Shown: positions 25,067 to 34,462, numbered from the stretch's first letter. The stretch: DNA of 43,847 nt from Phycisphaerae bacterium (GCA_002717655.1 PBAY01000034.1:1-43847), one strand, 5' to 3'. Program-made: numbers and translations. Notes: generated by a model not told the origin, from the letters alone.

Positions 25067-27210
25067 GCAGCAGTGCCAGCCCCATTCAACGTCTTGCGAT
25101 GCATGTCGGTCGCTGGCGCCACATGCTGGTGCCGATTGCGATTCTCATGCTGCTTGGTGTCCTGGTCGTTCCACTGCCCCCGGTGATGCTGGATATTCTG
25201 CTGGCCGGCAACATCGCGTTGGCGTCCATCATCCTGTTGACCACCGTCTACATGAAGCGAGCGCTCGACTTCAGTGCCTTCCCGGCGATTCTGCTGGGCG
25301 CCACGTTGATGAGGCTGGTGCTGAACATCGCCTCAACCCGATTGATTCTGACTGCAGATGCTGCTTCGCCAGGCGATGCGATGATGGTTGCCGGACGTGT
25401 CATCGAGTCATTCGGGACCTTCGTGGTCGGTTCTTCGATCGTCGTCGGCATCATCATCTTCATCATTCTTGTCGTGGTTCAGTTCGTGGTGATCACCAAG
25501 GGAGCGACCCGCATGAGCGAGGTCGCAGCCCGTTTCACGCTGGATGCCATGCCCGGCAAGCAGATGGCGATCGATGCTGATCTGTCCGCAGGTCTGATCG
25601 ACGAAGCCGAGGCGCGTCGCAGAAGAGACAACGTGACAGAAGAGGCCAATTTCTATGGAGCCATGGATGGTGCGAGCAAGTTCGTCCGCGGGGATGCAAT
25701 TGCAGGAATCATCATTACGGTCGTGAACATCATCGGTGGTATCGCCATCGGATTGTTCATGAAGAACTGGGACTTCAGCTCGACTGTCTCACTCTTCACG
25801 ACCTTGACCATCGGCGATGGTCTTGCAAGTCAGATTCCGGCCTTCATCATCGCCGTGGCGGCAGGCCTGATCGTGGCTCGGACTGGTGAGCGTGAGACCA
25901 TCGGAGACGAAGTTCCCATGCAGCTGGCTTCTCAGCCACGCGCCATGTATCTGGTCGCCTTCTTTCTTGCCGTGCTGGCGATGACGCCATTGCCGACGAT
26001 TCCATTGCTTGTCGCCGCGATCTTCATCGGTTTCGTTGGCTGGGCGGTTCAGCGATATCAACAGGAGAAGACAGGGCGTGAAGACAACGCGGTCGAACAG
26101 GATGTGGCCGCATCAGCTCCGGAGGAGGCGCAAGCTGAAGATCTGATCGCCGTCGATGTTCTGGAAATCGAGATCGGCTACGGCCTGGTGCCACTGGTCG
26201 ATGCCAGCAGAGGTGGCGATCTGCTCGATCGCATTGCAGCGGTTCGAAGACAGTTGGCGGTTGAAATGGGGGTGGTTGTTCCGCCGGTTCGCATTCGCGA
26301 CAACGTTCAGCTGGATGCCAATCGGTATCAGATCCGATTGCGAGGAGCGTTGCTGGCCGGTGGTGTGGTCTATCCAGAACTGGTGATGGCGATGAATTCC
26401 GGAGATGCAACGGAACCGCTTGAGGGCGTATCGGGCAAGGAGCCGGCATTCGGTCTGGATGTCACCTGGATTCATCCCGAGAGTCAGGCCCGGGCGGAAC
26501 TGCATCATTACACGATCGTTGATGCCTCAAGCGTTCTGGCGACTCACTTCACGGAACTGATACGGAATCATGCGGCTGATCTGGTATCCCGTGAAGAAGT
26601 CTGTCGACTGGTGGAACAGTTGAAGAACTCTTCACCGAAACTGGTGGAAGAAACGGTTCCGGCCGTCGTCAAGACCGCGGAGATTCAGCGTGTGCTTCAG
26701 AATCTGCTTCGGGAGCGTGTGCCGGTGCGCGATCTGGAGGTCATTCTCGAGACCATGGGAGACTGGGCGGGGCAGACGCGTGATCCGGCAGTCCTCACGG
26801 AATATGTGCGAAATGCGCTGAGGCGAACCATCTCACAGCAGCATGCGCATCCTGATGTCGAAGGCCAGATGAGAATTCACTGCGTGACGCTGGATCCCGA
26901 ACTGGAAGAACAGGTCAGTGGCCATATCGAGCGGGGGCCTGCAGGCACGACGATGAACATGAGTCCGGCGATGGTGCAGGAGCTGGTCACGGCGGTCGCT
27001 CGAACCTCAGAGGGATTGCTGGCTCGCGGGTATCATCCGATCGTGATCACCTCACCAAGCATTCGTGGGCAACTCTGGCAGATCCTGGAAAGTCGTATTC
27101 CGGGTGTCGTGGTGCTTGCCTACAACGAAATCGACAAAGGCATCGATGTTGAATCAACAGGGCTCGTGCGGATCGAGGAGTCCAGGCCTTCAATGGCGGG
27201 AATTGCATGA
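25063..27210 (+). CDS. flhA: Flagellar export protein FlhA
   Basis: FlhA is the nonameric export gate component that couples ion flow to export and docks chaperone-substrate complexes. The 715 residues have eight predicted membrane helices in the first half, the FHIPEP-family loop R-F-T-L-D-A-M-P-G-K-Q-M-A-I-D-A-D-L and G-D-G-L-A-S-Q-I-P-A, then a cytoplasmic domain of about 350 residues with the D-L-E-V-I-L-E-T-M-G-D-W-A segment. Length and motif order are normal. The start overlaps the flhB stop (ATGA); flhF begins 45 bases after its stop. Confidence 0.97.
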   Translation: MSSSASPIQRLAMHVGRWRHMLVPIAILMLLGVLVVPLPPVMLDILLAGNIALASIILLTTVYMKRALDFSAFPAILLGATLMRLVLNIASTRLILTADAASPGDAMMVAGRVIESFGTFVVGSSIVVGIIIFIILVVVQFVVITKGATRMSEVAARFTLDAMPGKQMAIDADLSAGLIDEAEARRRRDNVTEEANFYGAMDGASKFVRGDAIAGIIITVVNIIGGIAIGLFMKNWDFSSTVSLFTTLTIGDGLASQIPAFIIAVAAGLIVARTGERETIGDEVPMQLASQPRAMYLVAFFLAVLAMTPLPTIPLLVAAIFIGFVGWAVQRYQQEKTGREDNAVEQDVAASAPEEAQAEDLIAVDVLEIEIGYGLVPLVDASRGGDLLDRIAAVRRQLAVEMGVVVPPVRIRDNVQLDANRYQIRLRGALLAGGVVYPELVMAMNSGDATEPLEGVSGKEPAFGLDVTWIHPESQARAELHHYTIVDASSVLATHFTELIRNHAADLVSREEVCRLVEQLKNSSPKLVEETVPAVVKTAEIQRVLQNLLRERVPVRDLEVILETMGDWAGQTRDPAVLTEYVRNALRRTISQQHAHPDVEGQMRIHCVTLDPELEEQVSGHIERGPAGTTMNMSPAMVQELVTAVARTSEGLLARGYHPIVITSPSIRGQLWQILESRIPGVVVLAYNEIDKGIDVESTGLVRIEESRPSMAGIA

Positions 27211-27255
27211 TCATCTGGTAGACGCCAGTTACCAAGGGCCAAGGAGGGCTCGAAC

Positions 27256-28620
27256 GTGAAGACAAGAATCTATCGAGCGAACTCGATGAGTGAAGCAGTC
27301 GCAGCATTGCGCCAGGATCTTGGCGTCGATGCCGTGATTCTCGAGACCCGGACGGCTCGTCGTTCTGGAATCTGGGGCTGGTTCGGCGCAACAGTCGTCG
27401 AGGTACATGCAGCGGCTGCGGCAGAGGTCCGTGCGGTTCGTGAACAGTCAAGTCCAGCAACCTCAACCTCCGTGCCTGCACCGGTTCCAGGTGCACTCCC
27501 TCTGGTCGAGACGGTACGTTCCAGACCACAGCAATCGGCTGAATCGCCCAGGCTGGCATGGACGCCGCAGGACGAGTCGGCGCCGGACCGCGAAGCGACG
27601 CGACGGATGGCTCAGTCCATGCTTGCAAGGCTGGAGTCAAACCCCGCTCTGGAATCGAGTACCCCCACTGAGCCCAAGCCCGGGCCGAATCAGGTCCAGG
27701 CGGCCCGTGGTGAACTGGATGAGCTGCGTGAGATGGTCGGTCAGGTTCTGAAGCGACAGGAGCTGGATCTGCCCAGCGGCACGGTTCCGACGGGTCTACC
27801 CGATGGCATGGTCGACTGGTACGTGGAGTTGATTTCCAACGAGGTATCGGAAGAACTCGCGACGAATGTGATTCACGCGGTCTGTCATCAACTGGGGGGC
27901 CGGATCGATGATCGTGATCGTGTCCGTGAATGCGTGATTCAACAACTCTCGGAATACATTCCGATTTCCAAGTCGCCTTTGCCGGATGCACCTCAGCAAG
28001 GGCCATTGGTCATCGCACTCGTGGGTCCAACGGGTGTGGGCAAGACCACGACGACGGCCAAGATCGCCGCAACCTGTCGATTCCATCGTGGCGAACGTGT
28101 CGCACTGGTCACCTGCGACACCTATCGAGTCGCCGCGGTCGCACAGCTCAAGACATATGCGGAAATACTGGGAATGCCCATCACCGTGGTCGAACAGCCA
28201 TCGCAGATGGGTGAAGCACTCGCAGCCCTGCAGGACATGGATGTCGTCATCATCGATACACCTGGTCGAAGTCAGCGTGATGAGGGACGATTGGATGAAC
28301 TCAAGCAGTTCCTGTCCATTGCACAGCCTCACCAGACTCATCTGGTGCTTTCCGGAACGGCTGGCGAAAAGGTCCTGATTCGAGAGGCTGAGGCCTTCCT
28401 TCCGCTCGGAGTTGATCGAATCGTGCTGACAAAGCTTGACGAAGCCGTGAGTTTCGGGATGCTGGTGGACGTGTTACATCGAATCGGCCGAGAACTCAGT
28501 TTCATGACCACCGGGCAGGAAGTGCCCGCTGACATCGAACCAGCCTCAGGTGATCGTCTGGCCATGATGGTGCTGGATGGTCTGGTGCGTGGTGGCACCT
28601 TGAGGAGTGAGCGAGGGTGA
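27256..28620 (+). CDS. flhF: Flagellar SRP-type GTPase FlhF
   Basis: FlhF sets the place and number of flagella. The 454 residues start at GTG 27256 behind AAGGAGGG. Domain order is an N-terminal basic/B region (M-K-T-R-I-Y-R-A-N-S-M-S-E-A), a Pro/Ser/Glu-rich linker (about 70-150), a helical N domain and the GTPase G domain with G1 G-P-T-G-V-G-K-T-T-T-T-A-K (257 onward), V-T-C-D-T-Y-R-V-A-A-V-A-Q-L-K-T-Y, D-T-P-G-R and T-K-L-D-E. Paired with flhG directly downstream through a GTGA overlap, the usual partner that limits flagellar number. Confidence 0.95.
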   Translation: MKTRIYRANSMSEAVAALRQDLGVDAVILETRTARRSGIWGWFGATVVEVHAAAAAEVRAVREQSSPATSTSVPAPVPGALPLVETVRSRPQQSAESPRLAWTPQDESAPDREATRRMAQSMLARLESNPALESSTPTEPKPGPNQVQAARGELDELREMVGQVLKRQELDLPSGTVPTGLPDGMVDWYVELISNEVSEELATNVIHAVCHQLGGRIDDRDRVRECVIQQLSEYIPISKSPLPDAPQQGPLVIALVGPTGVGKTTTTAKIAATCRFHRGERVALVTCDTYRVAAVAQLKTYAEILGMPITVVEQPSQMGEALAALQDMDVVIIDTPGRSQRDEGRLDELKQFLSIAQPHQTHLVLSGTAGEKVLIREAEAFLPLGVDRIVLTKLDEAVSFGMLVDVLHRIGRELSFMTTGQEVPADIEPASGDRLAMMVLDGLVRGGTLRSERG

Positions 28621-29516
28621 TACAGGATCAGGCGACCATGTTGCGAGAGTTGGTTCGGCCATCCGTTTCGGATACGGAGAAGCCGCCGAGCCCTCATCGA
28701 CTTTCGCTGGCATTGACGATTGCCTCTGGCAAGGGTGGAGTCGGCAAGACCAATGTCACCGTCAATCTGGCTGCGGCATTGGCGAAGATGGGATTGAAGA
28801 CGGTGGTCTTCGATGCGGATCTCGGTACGGCCAACGCAGATGTTCTCTGTGGACTTGATCCTCGTTATACGCTTGAATCGGTTCTGCGAGGCACCCATGA
28901 AGTTCAGGATGTGATGGTGACCGGGCCAGGTGGATTCGAGTTGATCCCTGGTGCCAGTGGTTGCAGTGATCTGGCTTCACTGTCGCCTGAACGTCGTCAG
29001 GAAGTCCTCGGGCAACTTGCTGCCCTGGAGTCCCAGGCCGACATCCTGCTCATCGATGTCGCGGCTGGAATCGGAGAGGATGTCATGGGCTTCGCCGCTG
29101 CGGCGGATGCACTCATGGTCGTGGCAACACCTGAACCGACCTCCATCACGGACGCCTATGCCTTCATCAAGATGGCTCGTCGTTATGCACCGGATCGAAC
29201 TCCCGATCTACTTCTGAATCTGGCAGATGATGAAGAGGAGGCTCGAGAGGTCCATTTGAGGATGGATCGAGCCTGCCGTCAGTTCCTGAACTTCGGGCTG
29301 CCTCTGGCCGGAGTGGTTCCGAGGGATGAAGCCGTCAGGAGGGCGGTTCGTTCCAGGCTTCCATTCGTCATTTCAGAGCCTAATTCAGCTGCTACCAGAG
29401 CGATCAACCAGCTGGCCTCACGTCTTGGTGGTCGCCCGGCATGTGATTCGCATGAGAAAGGCGGGTTCCTGGGTCGATTGGTGCAGTGGATTTCGGTTCG
29501 ACGCGCCAAGGGATGA
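28617..29516 (+). CDS. flhG: Flagellar number regulator FlhG (MinD/ParA family)
   Basis: FlhG (also FleN/YlxH) is a MinD-type ATPase that works with FlhF in flagellar placement. The 299 residues contain the deviant Walker A K-G-G-V-G-K-T (39-45), V-V-F-D-A-D-L-G-T-A-N-A-D-V, L-L-I-D-V-A-A-G-I-G and the switch-like T-P-E-P-T-S-I-T-D-A-Y, all typical of the family, and a C-terminal amphipathic segment after residue 270 (F-L-G-R-L-V-Q-W-I-S) that may bind membrane. The start is GTG 28617, overlapping the flhF stop. Confidence 0.94.
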   Translation: MIQDQATMLRELVRPSVSDTEKPPSPHRLSLALTIASGKGGVGKTNVTVNLAAALAKMGLKTVVFDADLGTANADVLCGLDPRYTLESVLRGTHEVQDVMVTGPGGFELIPGASGCSDLASLSPERRQEVLGQLAALESQADILLIDVAAGIGEDVMGFAAAADALMVVATPEPTSITDAYAFIKMARRYAPDRTPDLLLNLADDEEEAREVHLRMDRACRQFLNFGLPLAGVVPRDEAVRRAVRSRLPFVISEPNSAATRAINQLASRLGGRPACDSHEKGGFLGRLVQWISVRRAKG

Positions 29517-29545
29517 TCCAGAGCGGCCTTTCTGGAGCGTAAGGC

Positions 29546-29893
29546 ATGGATTCACAGACAGATATGAGGGGTGGGGGTCAGATTCAAGATCCTCTCTGGA
29601 CGGCTTTCCCGGGGCTTCTGGGGGCCTTGTCAGGGTTATCAGCCCTGATCATCGCCATTGGAGCAGGGTGGTGGGCCGATAACGACGTTTCAACAGTTCT
29701 GGTCCGGGCGCTGATCGCCATGATTGGGTGCTGGATCGCAGGTTGGATTGCAGGATGGGTTGTCCAACGCGCAGTTCATGCCGATTCAAGGTCTGACTGT
29801 GACGAAGATTCGGGTCTTTGTGAAGAATCCGACGATTCGATTCAGGCCGACGATTCAATGGCCGAAACACAAGTACGGCGAGAAGCTGCGTAA
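29546..29893 (+). CDS. Small two-helix membrane protein in the flagellar cluster, unknown
   Basis: This encodes 115 residues that I do not recognise. Two hydrophobic segments are visible (about 23-42 and 51-73, the second containing G-C-W-I-A-G-W-I-A-G-W-V-V-Q with a G-W repeat), followed by an acidic Asp/Glu/Ser-rich tail of about 35 residues. The layout suggests an inner-membrane protein with both ends in the cytoplasm. It lies 29 bases after flhG and before fliA on the same strand, so a flagellar link is plausible but only by position. The ribosome binding site is weak. Confidence 0.65.
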   Translation: MDSQTDMRGGGQIQDPLWTAFPGLLGALSGLSALIIAIGAGWWADNDVSTVLVRALIAMIGCWIAGWIAGWVVQRAVHADSRSDCDEDSGLCEESDDSIQADDSMAETQVRREAA

Positions 29894-29909
29894 GTCAGCA
29901 GGCTCTTCC

Positions 29910-29939
29910 TTGTGTGTGGACACGGACGTTTGCTATAGT
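29910..29939 (+). promoter_or_regulatory. Candidate promoter upstream of fliA
   Basis: TTGTGT at 29910-29915 and TATAGT at 29934-29939 are separated by 18 bases, and TGC stands directly before the -10 box, giving an extended -10 element (TGCTATAGT). This sits about 110 bases before the fliA start in the only larger gap of the 3' part of the flagellar cluster. It suggests that fliA has its own vegetative promoter. Confidence 0.5.
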
Positions 29940-30049
29940 CATACCTGACGGAAGTCATTCAAGGATGAATGATGATCCGAAAACACACTGCGTCGATTCA
30001 GCCTGGAGAGGTTGGTTCGACACCGGCGAGAGGGTCAAGGAGCGGACCA

Positions 30050-30904
30050 ATGCCGAGCGTATCTGAACGCACAACCAAGAAGCCTGTCGGCAAGTCGAAG
30101 CCCAATGGGGCAGCGGTGGCCGTCGCGGTGGAATCTACTGAGCTTGCCGATCTTCCCATCGAGAAGGTCTGGCGAATGTATCGGGAGGATCCGTCGGACA
30201 CCATTCGCAACTTTCTGATGGAAAATTTCCTTCCGCTTGTCCGCTATACAGCGGAGCGCATGCACACCCGGCTTCCGGCCGAGGTGGAGGTCGAGGACCT
30301 CATGTCATCCGGCCTCTTCGGTCTCATGGATGCCATTGATGCCTATGACATCGAGCGAGGGGTCAAATTCGAGACCTATTGCACGCAGCGAATTCGAGGC
30401 GCGATCTTCGATGAACTTCGTGCGATGGACTGGGTCCCTCGTCTGGTTCGATCACGTACCGCCAAGGTGGAACGGGTTCGCAAGCAGTTCGAGATGGAGA
30501 CTGGCCGCAAGGCGACTGACAAGGAAGTCGGTGAGCGTCTCGATGTCGACAAGGAGGAATTCAAGAAGATCTGCCGTGATGCCCGCCCGGTGGGCGTGGT
30601 TTCACTGAACCGAAAGTGGTTCGAGACGGATTCCAGCAAGGATGTCCGTGAGATCGACGTGGTCCGCGACAAGCGACAGGAGAACCCCGTCTCCCGTCTG
30701 CAGCGTGATGACCTCAAGCTGCTGTTGACCAAGGGTCTTTCCCGTGCCGAACGTCTGATCATCGTCCTCTACTACTACGAGGAAATGACGATGAAGGAGA
30801 TCGGCATCACCCTTGATCTGTCCGAGTCGCGTGTCAGTCAGATGCACTCATCGATTCTGGCAAGGCTCAAGGCCCAGATGCAGCATCGTTCCAAGGAATT
30901 CTGA
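30050..30904 (+). CDS. fliA: Flagellar sigma factor FliA/WhiG type (sigma-28)
   Basis: This is the RNA polymerase sigma factor for late flagellar genes. The 284 residues contain sigma region 2 (L-V-R-Y-T-A-E-R-M, E-D-L-M-S-S-G-L-F-G-L-M-D-A-I-D-A-Y-D, F-E-T-Y-C-T-Q-R-I-R-G-A-I-F-D-E-L-R), region 3 with D-W-V-P-R-L-V-R-S and region 4 with Y-Y-Y-E-E-M-T-M-K-E-I-G and L-S-E-S-R-V-S-Q-M-H. This pattern is specific to the FliA/WhiG group. The start at ATG 30050 has AAGGAG 7 bases upstream; upstream in-frame codons lack conservation. It is the last gene of the cluster and is followed by a strong hairpin. No flgM anti-sigma gene is visible here. Confidence 0.94.
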   Translation: MPSVSERTTKKPVGKSKPNGAAVAVAVESTELADLPIEKVWRMYREDPSDTIRNFLMENFLPLVRYTAERMHTRLPAEVEVEDLMSSGLFGLMDAIDAYDIERGVKFETYCTQRIRGAIFDELRAMDWVPRLVRSRTAKVERVRKQFEMETGRKATDKEVGERLDVDKEEFKKICRDARPVGVVSLNRKWFETDSSKDVREIDVVRDKRQENPVSRLQRDDLKLLLTKGLSRAERLIIVLYYYEEMTMKEIGITLDLSESRVSQMHSSILARLKAQMQHRSKEF

Positions 30905-30926
30905 ACAGCGATCAAGCTCATGAATG

Positions 30927-30957
30927 ACAAGCGGCGGCCTAATGGGCCGCCGCTTGT
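30927..30957. terminator. Bidirectional hairpin after fliA
   Basis: A perfect 13-bp stem, ACAAGCGGCGGCC at 30927-30939 with GGCCGCCGCTTGT at 30945-30957, around the loop TAATG and followed by TTCATTG. It lies between fliA and the convergent CoA-transferase gene and marks the end of the flagellar cluster. Confidence 0.8.
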
Positions 30958-30984
30958 TTCATTGTGAAATCAAGATGCGTCTTT

Positions 30985-31647
30985 TCAGGCTGACATCAGC
31001 ACTGGATTCTCGGCAACAAGAATCTCAGCGGTGGTCTTTTCAACGACTTCCTCGACGGTCACGCCGGGTGCCAGTTCAGTCAGTTCAAATCGCCGCTTGT
31101 CCTTGTTCATCTCAAGAACACACAGATCGGTGATGATCATGTCGATGCAGCCCACGCCGGTGAGTGGAAGGGTGCACTCGGGGATCAGTTTGGACTGTCC
31201 CTTCTTGTTGCAGTGTTCCATCATGACCACGACTCGCTTGACGCCGGCAACGAGATCCATGGCGCCGCCCATTCCTTTTACCAGCTTGCCTGGAATCATC
31301 CAGTTGGCGATGTCGCCCTCCTGGGAGATCTCCATGGCGCCAAGGATGGCCAGATCGATATGTCCGCCTCGGATCATGGCGAAGGAGTCGGCGCTGGAGA
31401 AATAGCTGGCACCTTCCACGGCGGTCACCGTCTGCTTGCCTGCATTGATCAGATCAGCGTCGACCTTGTCATCGCTGGGGAATGGCCCCATGCCCAGAAG
31501 CCCGTTTTCGGACTGGAGCCAGACCGTCATTCCATCTGGAACATGGTTGGCCACCAGCGTGGGCATCCCGATGCCGAGATTGACGTAGAAGCCGTCTTCC
31601 AGCTCCTGAGAGGCTCGCCGGGCGATTTCGTTTCGATCGAGGGGCAT
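30985..31647 (-). CDS. 3-oxoacid (or acetate) CoA-transferase subunit B
   Basis: Subunit B carries the catalytic Glu of two-subunit CoA-transferases that move CoA between succinyl- or acetyl-CoA and 3-oxoacids. The 220 residues show [13 protein letters not shown], the catalytic [10 protein letters not shown] with Glu47, [12 protein letters not shown] and C-T-L-P-L-T-G, all standard for ScoB/AtoA. The ATG 31647 follows AGGAGA 7 bases upstream. Subunit A is not adjacent: upstream is a divergent aldehyde dehydrogenase, downstream the flagellar terminator. Either subunit A lies elsewhere or the gene was separated by rearrangement. The substrate is not resolvable. Confidence 0.93.
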   Translation of the reverse strand: MPLDRNEIARRASQELEDGFYVNLGIGMPTLVANHVPDGMTVWLQSENGLLGMGPFPSDDKVDADLINAGKQTVTAVEGASYFSSADSFAMIRGGHIDLAILGAMEISQEGDIANWMIPGKLVKGMGGAMDLVAGVKRVVVMMEHCNKKGQSKLIPECTLPLTGVGCIDMIITDLCVLEMNKDKRRFELTELAPGVTVEEVVEKTTAEILVAENPVLMSA

Positions 31648-31728
31648 GATCTGGTCTCCTGCGGTCGCCTGCCCATGGTAATGGAGCCGGACTGTTCGGT
31701 CATGGGGAGGTCTCGATACAATTCGGGG

Positions 31729-33270
31729 ATGAATGTCCAAACCCTACCTTTCGCTCATCTCATTGACCACCCGCTCGTTGTCGATCCTTCCAGTGACAAC
31801 TGCGTGGTATCCACCAATCCTGCAACCGGCCAGACGCTGGGAGCCGTCAAGATCCAGTCCACGGCGGACTATGAGGATCTGGTCAAGCGTGCCCAGCTCG
31901 TGCAGAAGGAGTGGCGCATGCTGCCTGCTCCCAAGCGGGGTGAAATCGTGCGGAGGATCGGCAATGCCTTCCGTGAAGAGGAACAGGCACTTGGCGCACT
32001 GGTCACCATGGAGATGGGCAAGATCTATCCCGAAGGTGTCGGCGAAGTAGTCGAGTGCATCGACATCGCCGACTTCGCCGTGGGCCTGTCACGTCAGCTC
32101 TACGGACTGACGATGACCTCGGAACGCCCACAGCACCGGATGTACGAACAATGGCATCCACTCGGAACAATCGGCATCATCACCGCCTTCAACTTCCCGG
32201 TGGCCGTCTGGGCCTGGAATGCAATGCTGGCTGCGGTCTGTGGCAATTCCATGATCTGGAAGCCCAGCCTGGTGACACCGCTGTGTGCCGTGGCCATGAC
32301 CAATGTCGCTCATCGTGTCATGAAGGAACAGGACATCTTCAAGCCGACTCAGGGTGATCCATGTGATCTGTTCGGTCTGATCATCGGAACGGATGATCAG
32401 GTCGGCGAGACGATGATTGCTGATCGTCGTCTTCCATTGATCAGTGCGACCGGTTCCTGCCGCATGGGTCGACATGTCGGGACCCAGGTCGCCAAACGAC
32501 TTGGCCGCAGCCTTCTGGAGCTTGGAGGCAACAACGCCATCATCATCACCGAGAGTGCGGATCTCGATCTGGTTCTTCGTGGTGTTCTGTTCGGTGCCGT
32601 GGGTACGGCGGGGCAGCGATGCACCAGTACACGCCGACTGTTCTGTCATTCTTCCGTGGTCGACGAGGTCGCCTCGCGACTGGTCAAGGCCTATGAGCAG
32701 GTGCCCATCGGAGATCCAATGGCTGATGGCACACTGGTTGGTCCACTCATCAATGAGCAGTCCGTCGCCAACATGCGTGCGGCGATCACCAGTGCAGGAG
32801 AACAGGGTTGCGACATCCTCTGTGGTGGCGTCGAGGGCATCGATCGATATGCCGACGATGCCGGTCACTACGTGACGCCCACCATCGTTCGTGTCCCGGC
32901 AGGTTCGGATCCAGCCATTGCCCGTGATGAGACCTTTGCTCCGGTTCTCTACATCTATGAGTATTCCGATCTCGATGAAGCGATCGAGGCGCAGAACAGT
33001 GTGGATCAGGGACTTTCCAGTGCCATCTTCACGGACTCGATGCGTCAGGCGGAACGTTTCCTCTCACACAATGGATCGGATTGCGGTATCGCCAATGTGA
33101 ACATCGGTACCAGTGGTGCCGAGATCGGCGGCGCATTCGGTGGCGAGAAGGACACTGGTGGTGGACGGGAATCAGGTTCTGATTCATGGCGTCAGTACAT
33201 GAGGCGTCAGACCTGTACGCTCAACTGGGGTGATGATGTGCCACTTGCACAGGGCATTGAATTCGGTTGA
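31729..33270 (+). CDS. Aldehyde dehydrogenase, ALDH7-like (aminoadipate-semialdehyde dehydrogenase type)
   Basis: This oxidises an aldehyde to the acid with NAD(P). The 513 residues have the expected order: [30 protein letters not shown], the general base Glu264 in L-L-E-L-G-G-N-N-A and the nucleophile Cys298 in [11 protein letters not shown]. The N-N-A and Q-R-C-T-S-T-R-R variants and the [11 protein letters not shown] end are characteristic of ALDH7/antiquitin, which acts on alpha-aminoadipic semialdehyde in lysine breakdown. The substrate is inferred from this resemblance only. The ATG 31729 matches the family N terminus although the frame is open about 500 bases further upstream, antisense to the CoA-transferase gene. 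It diverges from that gene with an 81-base gap. Confidence 0.93.
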   Translation: MNVQTLPFAHLIDHPLVVDPSSDNCVVSTNPATGQTLGAVKIQSTADYEDLVKRAQLVQKEWRMLPAPKRGEIVRRIGNAFREEEQALGALVTMEMGKIYPEGVGEVVECIDIADFAVGLSRQLYGLTMTSERPQHRMYEQWHPLGTIGIITAFNFPVAVWAWNAMLAAVCGNSMIWKPSLVTPLCAVAMTNVAHRVMKEQDIFKPTQGDPCDLFGLIIGTDDQVGETMIADRRLPLISATGSCRMGRHVGTQVAKRLGRSLLELGGNNAIIITESADLDLVLRGVLFGAVGTAGQRCTSTRRLFCHSSVVDEVASRLVKAYEQVPIGDPMADGTLVGPLINEQSVANMRAAITSAGEQGCDILCGGVEGIDRYADDAGHYVTPTIVRVPAGSDPAIARDETFAPVLYIYEYSDLDEAIEAQNSVDQGLSSAIFTDSMRQAERFLSHNGSDCGIANVNIGTSGAEIGGAFGGEKDTGGGRESGSDSWRQYMRRQTCTLNWGDDVPLAQGIEFG

Positions 33271-33297
33271 GTTGCGAAACAGGTAACAACACGCCAA

Positions 33298-33948
33298 GTG
33301 GATTCTGATCGGCTCATCACATTGAGAAGGCCGCCTGTGGTTTCAGCGCTGCCGGAGCCATGGGTGCCTGAGTGCGTCGATCTGGACGAGGTCGACTCCG
33401 TCTGGCAGTCGATCGTCCAGGAGAATCCTCGCGCCTTTGATGGTGAAATCCTCCACGTTCTGGGAGTCCATCGAAATGGAACCGGCGGTGTCGTGATTCA
33501 CGTCGCGCCTTGTGCGTATCGTTTCTACGCGGTTCAGGCCAGAGGTCTTGATTGTGGTGTCCGCACACTGGGTGCCAAGGCCATTACCCGAAGCGGGGAT
33601 CGGATCCTGCTGGGCCTGCGTGCGGATTGGGTCATGTTCTACCCGGGTGAGTGGGAGTTCGTGCCCGGCGGATCAGTTCAGCCGAAGGATTCGCCGACCG
33701 AGACGATTCTCGAGGAACTCAGTGAAGAGACCGGTTGCCGAGCGATCCGTACGCCGGTTCCTCTGGCGGTCGCCTACGATCCTTCTGCCTATGCCTGGGA
33801 GGTCATTCACGTGATCGAACTGGATCCCGACGCGACACCTGTTGGCTCGTTGGAATATGACGAGTTGCGTTGGTTCGAGGGAGGATCGCTTCCAGAACTG
33901 CTGACACCGATCGCGCAGCGCATGACGACACTCGTCGATCTGATCTGA
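33298..33948 (+). CDS. Nudix hydrolase domain protein
   Basis: This encodes 216 residues. The C-terminal half has a Nudix fold: G-A-K-A-I-T-R-S-G-D-R-I-L-L-G-L-R, W-E-F-V-P-G-G-S and the helix E-T-I-L-E-E-L-S-E-E-T-G-C. Compared with the Nudix box G-x5-E-x7-R-E-U-x-E-E-x-G-U, the first Glu is Asp and the Arg is Glu, while the metal-binding E-E-x-x-E-E core is kept. The N-terminal 80 residues form an extra domain that I cannot assign. Nudix enzymes cleave nucleoside diphosphates linked to other groups; no specific substrate is suggested. The start is GTG 33298 with a weak ribosome binding site. It lies 27 bases after the dehydrogenase gene and converges with a small basic-protein gene. Confidence 0.82.
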   Translation: MDSDRLITLRRPPVVSALPEPWVPECVDLDEVDSVWQSIVQENPRAFDGEILHVLGVHRNGTGGVVIHVAPCAYRFYAVQARGLDCGVRTLGAKAITRSGDRILLGLRADWVMFYPGEWEFVPGGSVQPKDSPTETILEELSEETGCRAIRTPVPLAVAYDPSAYAWEVIHVIELDPDATPVGSLEYDELRWFEGGSLPELLTPIAQRMTTLVDLI

Positions 33949-33959
33949 ATTCCCTGGAT

Positions 33960-34277
33960 CTAAGCCGTCTGCAGGTACGAAGCGACGCTCTTGAGGTCGT
34001 CGACGATCTGCGGCGTGACATGAATGGAGAAGGAGGCACCAGCTTCGGCACGGGCCAGCTTGGTGACTCGCTTGCGATTGACCCATGGGCGACCAGCACG
34101 GACATACGTCACGTTGTCCTTCAGGCGTCGCTGCGTGGCCAGTTTGGTGCGACCTCGCTGAATATGGGTCTGCATGCCCATCAGACGTTCAATGGTCTTG
34201 ATCTGAGCCGTCCGCTGCGGGCGGGCCGTGACGGTGAAGGTCATAGTCGAGTTGGGGACGATCGTTGCTGAATCCAT
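33960..34277 (-). CDS. Small basic protein, unknown
   Basis: This encodes 105 residues from ATG 34277 with GAGGA upstream. It has a high content of Arg, Lys, Thr and Gln: F-T-V-T-A-R-P-Q-R-T-A-Q-I-K-T-I-E-R-L-M, Q-R-G-R-T-K-L-A-T-Q-R-R, then V-R-A-G-R-P-W-V-N-R-K-R-V-T-K-L and an Ile/Val-rich end. The charge distribution resembles a nucleic-acid- or ribosome-associated protein, but I recognise no family. No signal peptide or membrane segment is seen. It ends 11 bases from the Nudix stop on the opposite strand and diverges from the beta-helix gene at 34463 across a 185-base gap. Confidence 0.7.
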   Translation of the reverse strand: MDSATIVPNSTMTFTVTARPQRTAQIKTIERLMGMQTHIQRGRTKLATQRRLKDNVTYVRAGRPWVNRKRVTKLARAEAGASFSIHVTPQIVDDLKSVASYLQTA

Positions 34278-34462
34278 GTCAATTTCCTCTGTCGAGCCGC
34301 GTATCGTACCAACCATTGTGCTCCGGGCCAACCCTCAGATCAGATACTGGAGAGTCACCGGGTCATCCCGGGCCCTGATGGCCTGATCAAAGGCCTACAA
34401 TGCCCATTGGATGGCCTCAGGGCCATGAAAGATCGGACGTTGTCAGGAATGAGGACCGGTAG

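Noticed and set aside
29894-30049. Longer FliA start at 29969
   Set aside because: The extra 27 codons lack similarity to sigma factors, and AAGGAG precedes the ATG at 30050 at proper spacing.
31213-31728. N-terminal extension of the aldehyde dehydrogenase
   Set aside because: The frame is open upstream but lies antisense to the CoA-transferase gene, and ALDH7 proteins start near the ATG at 31729.
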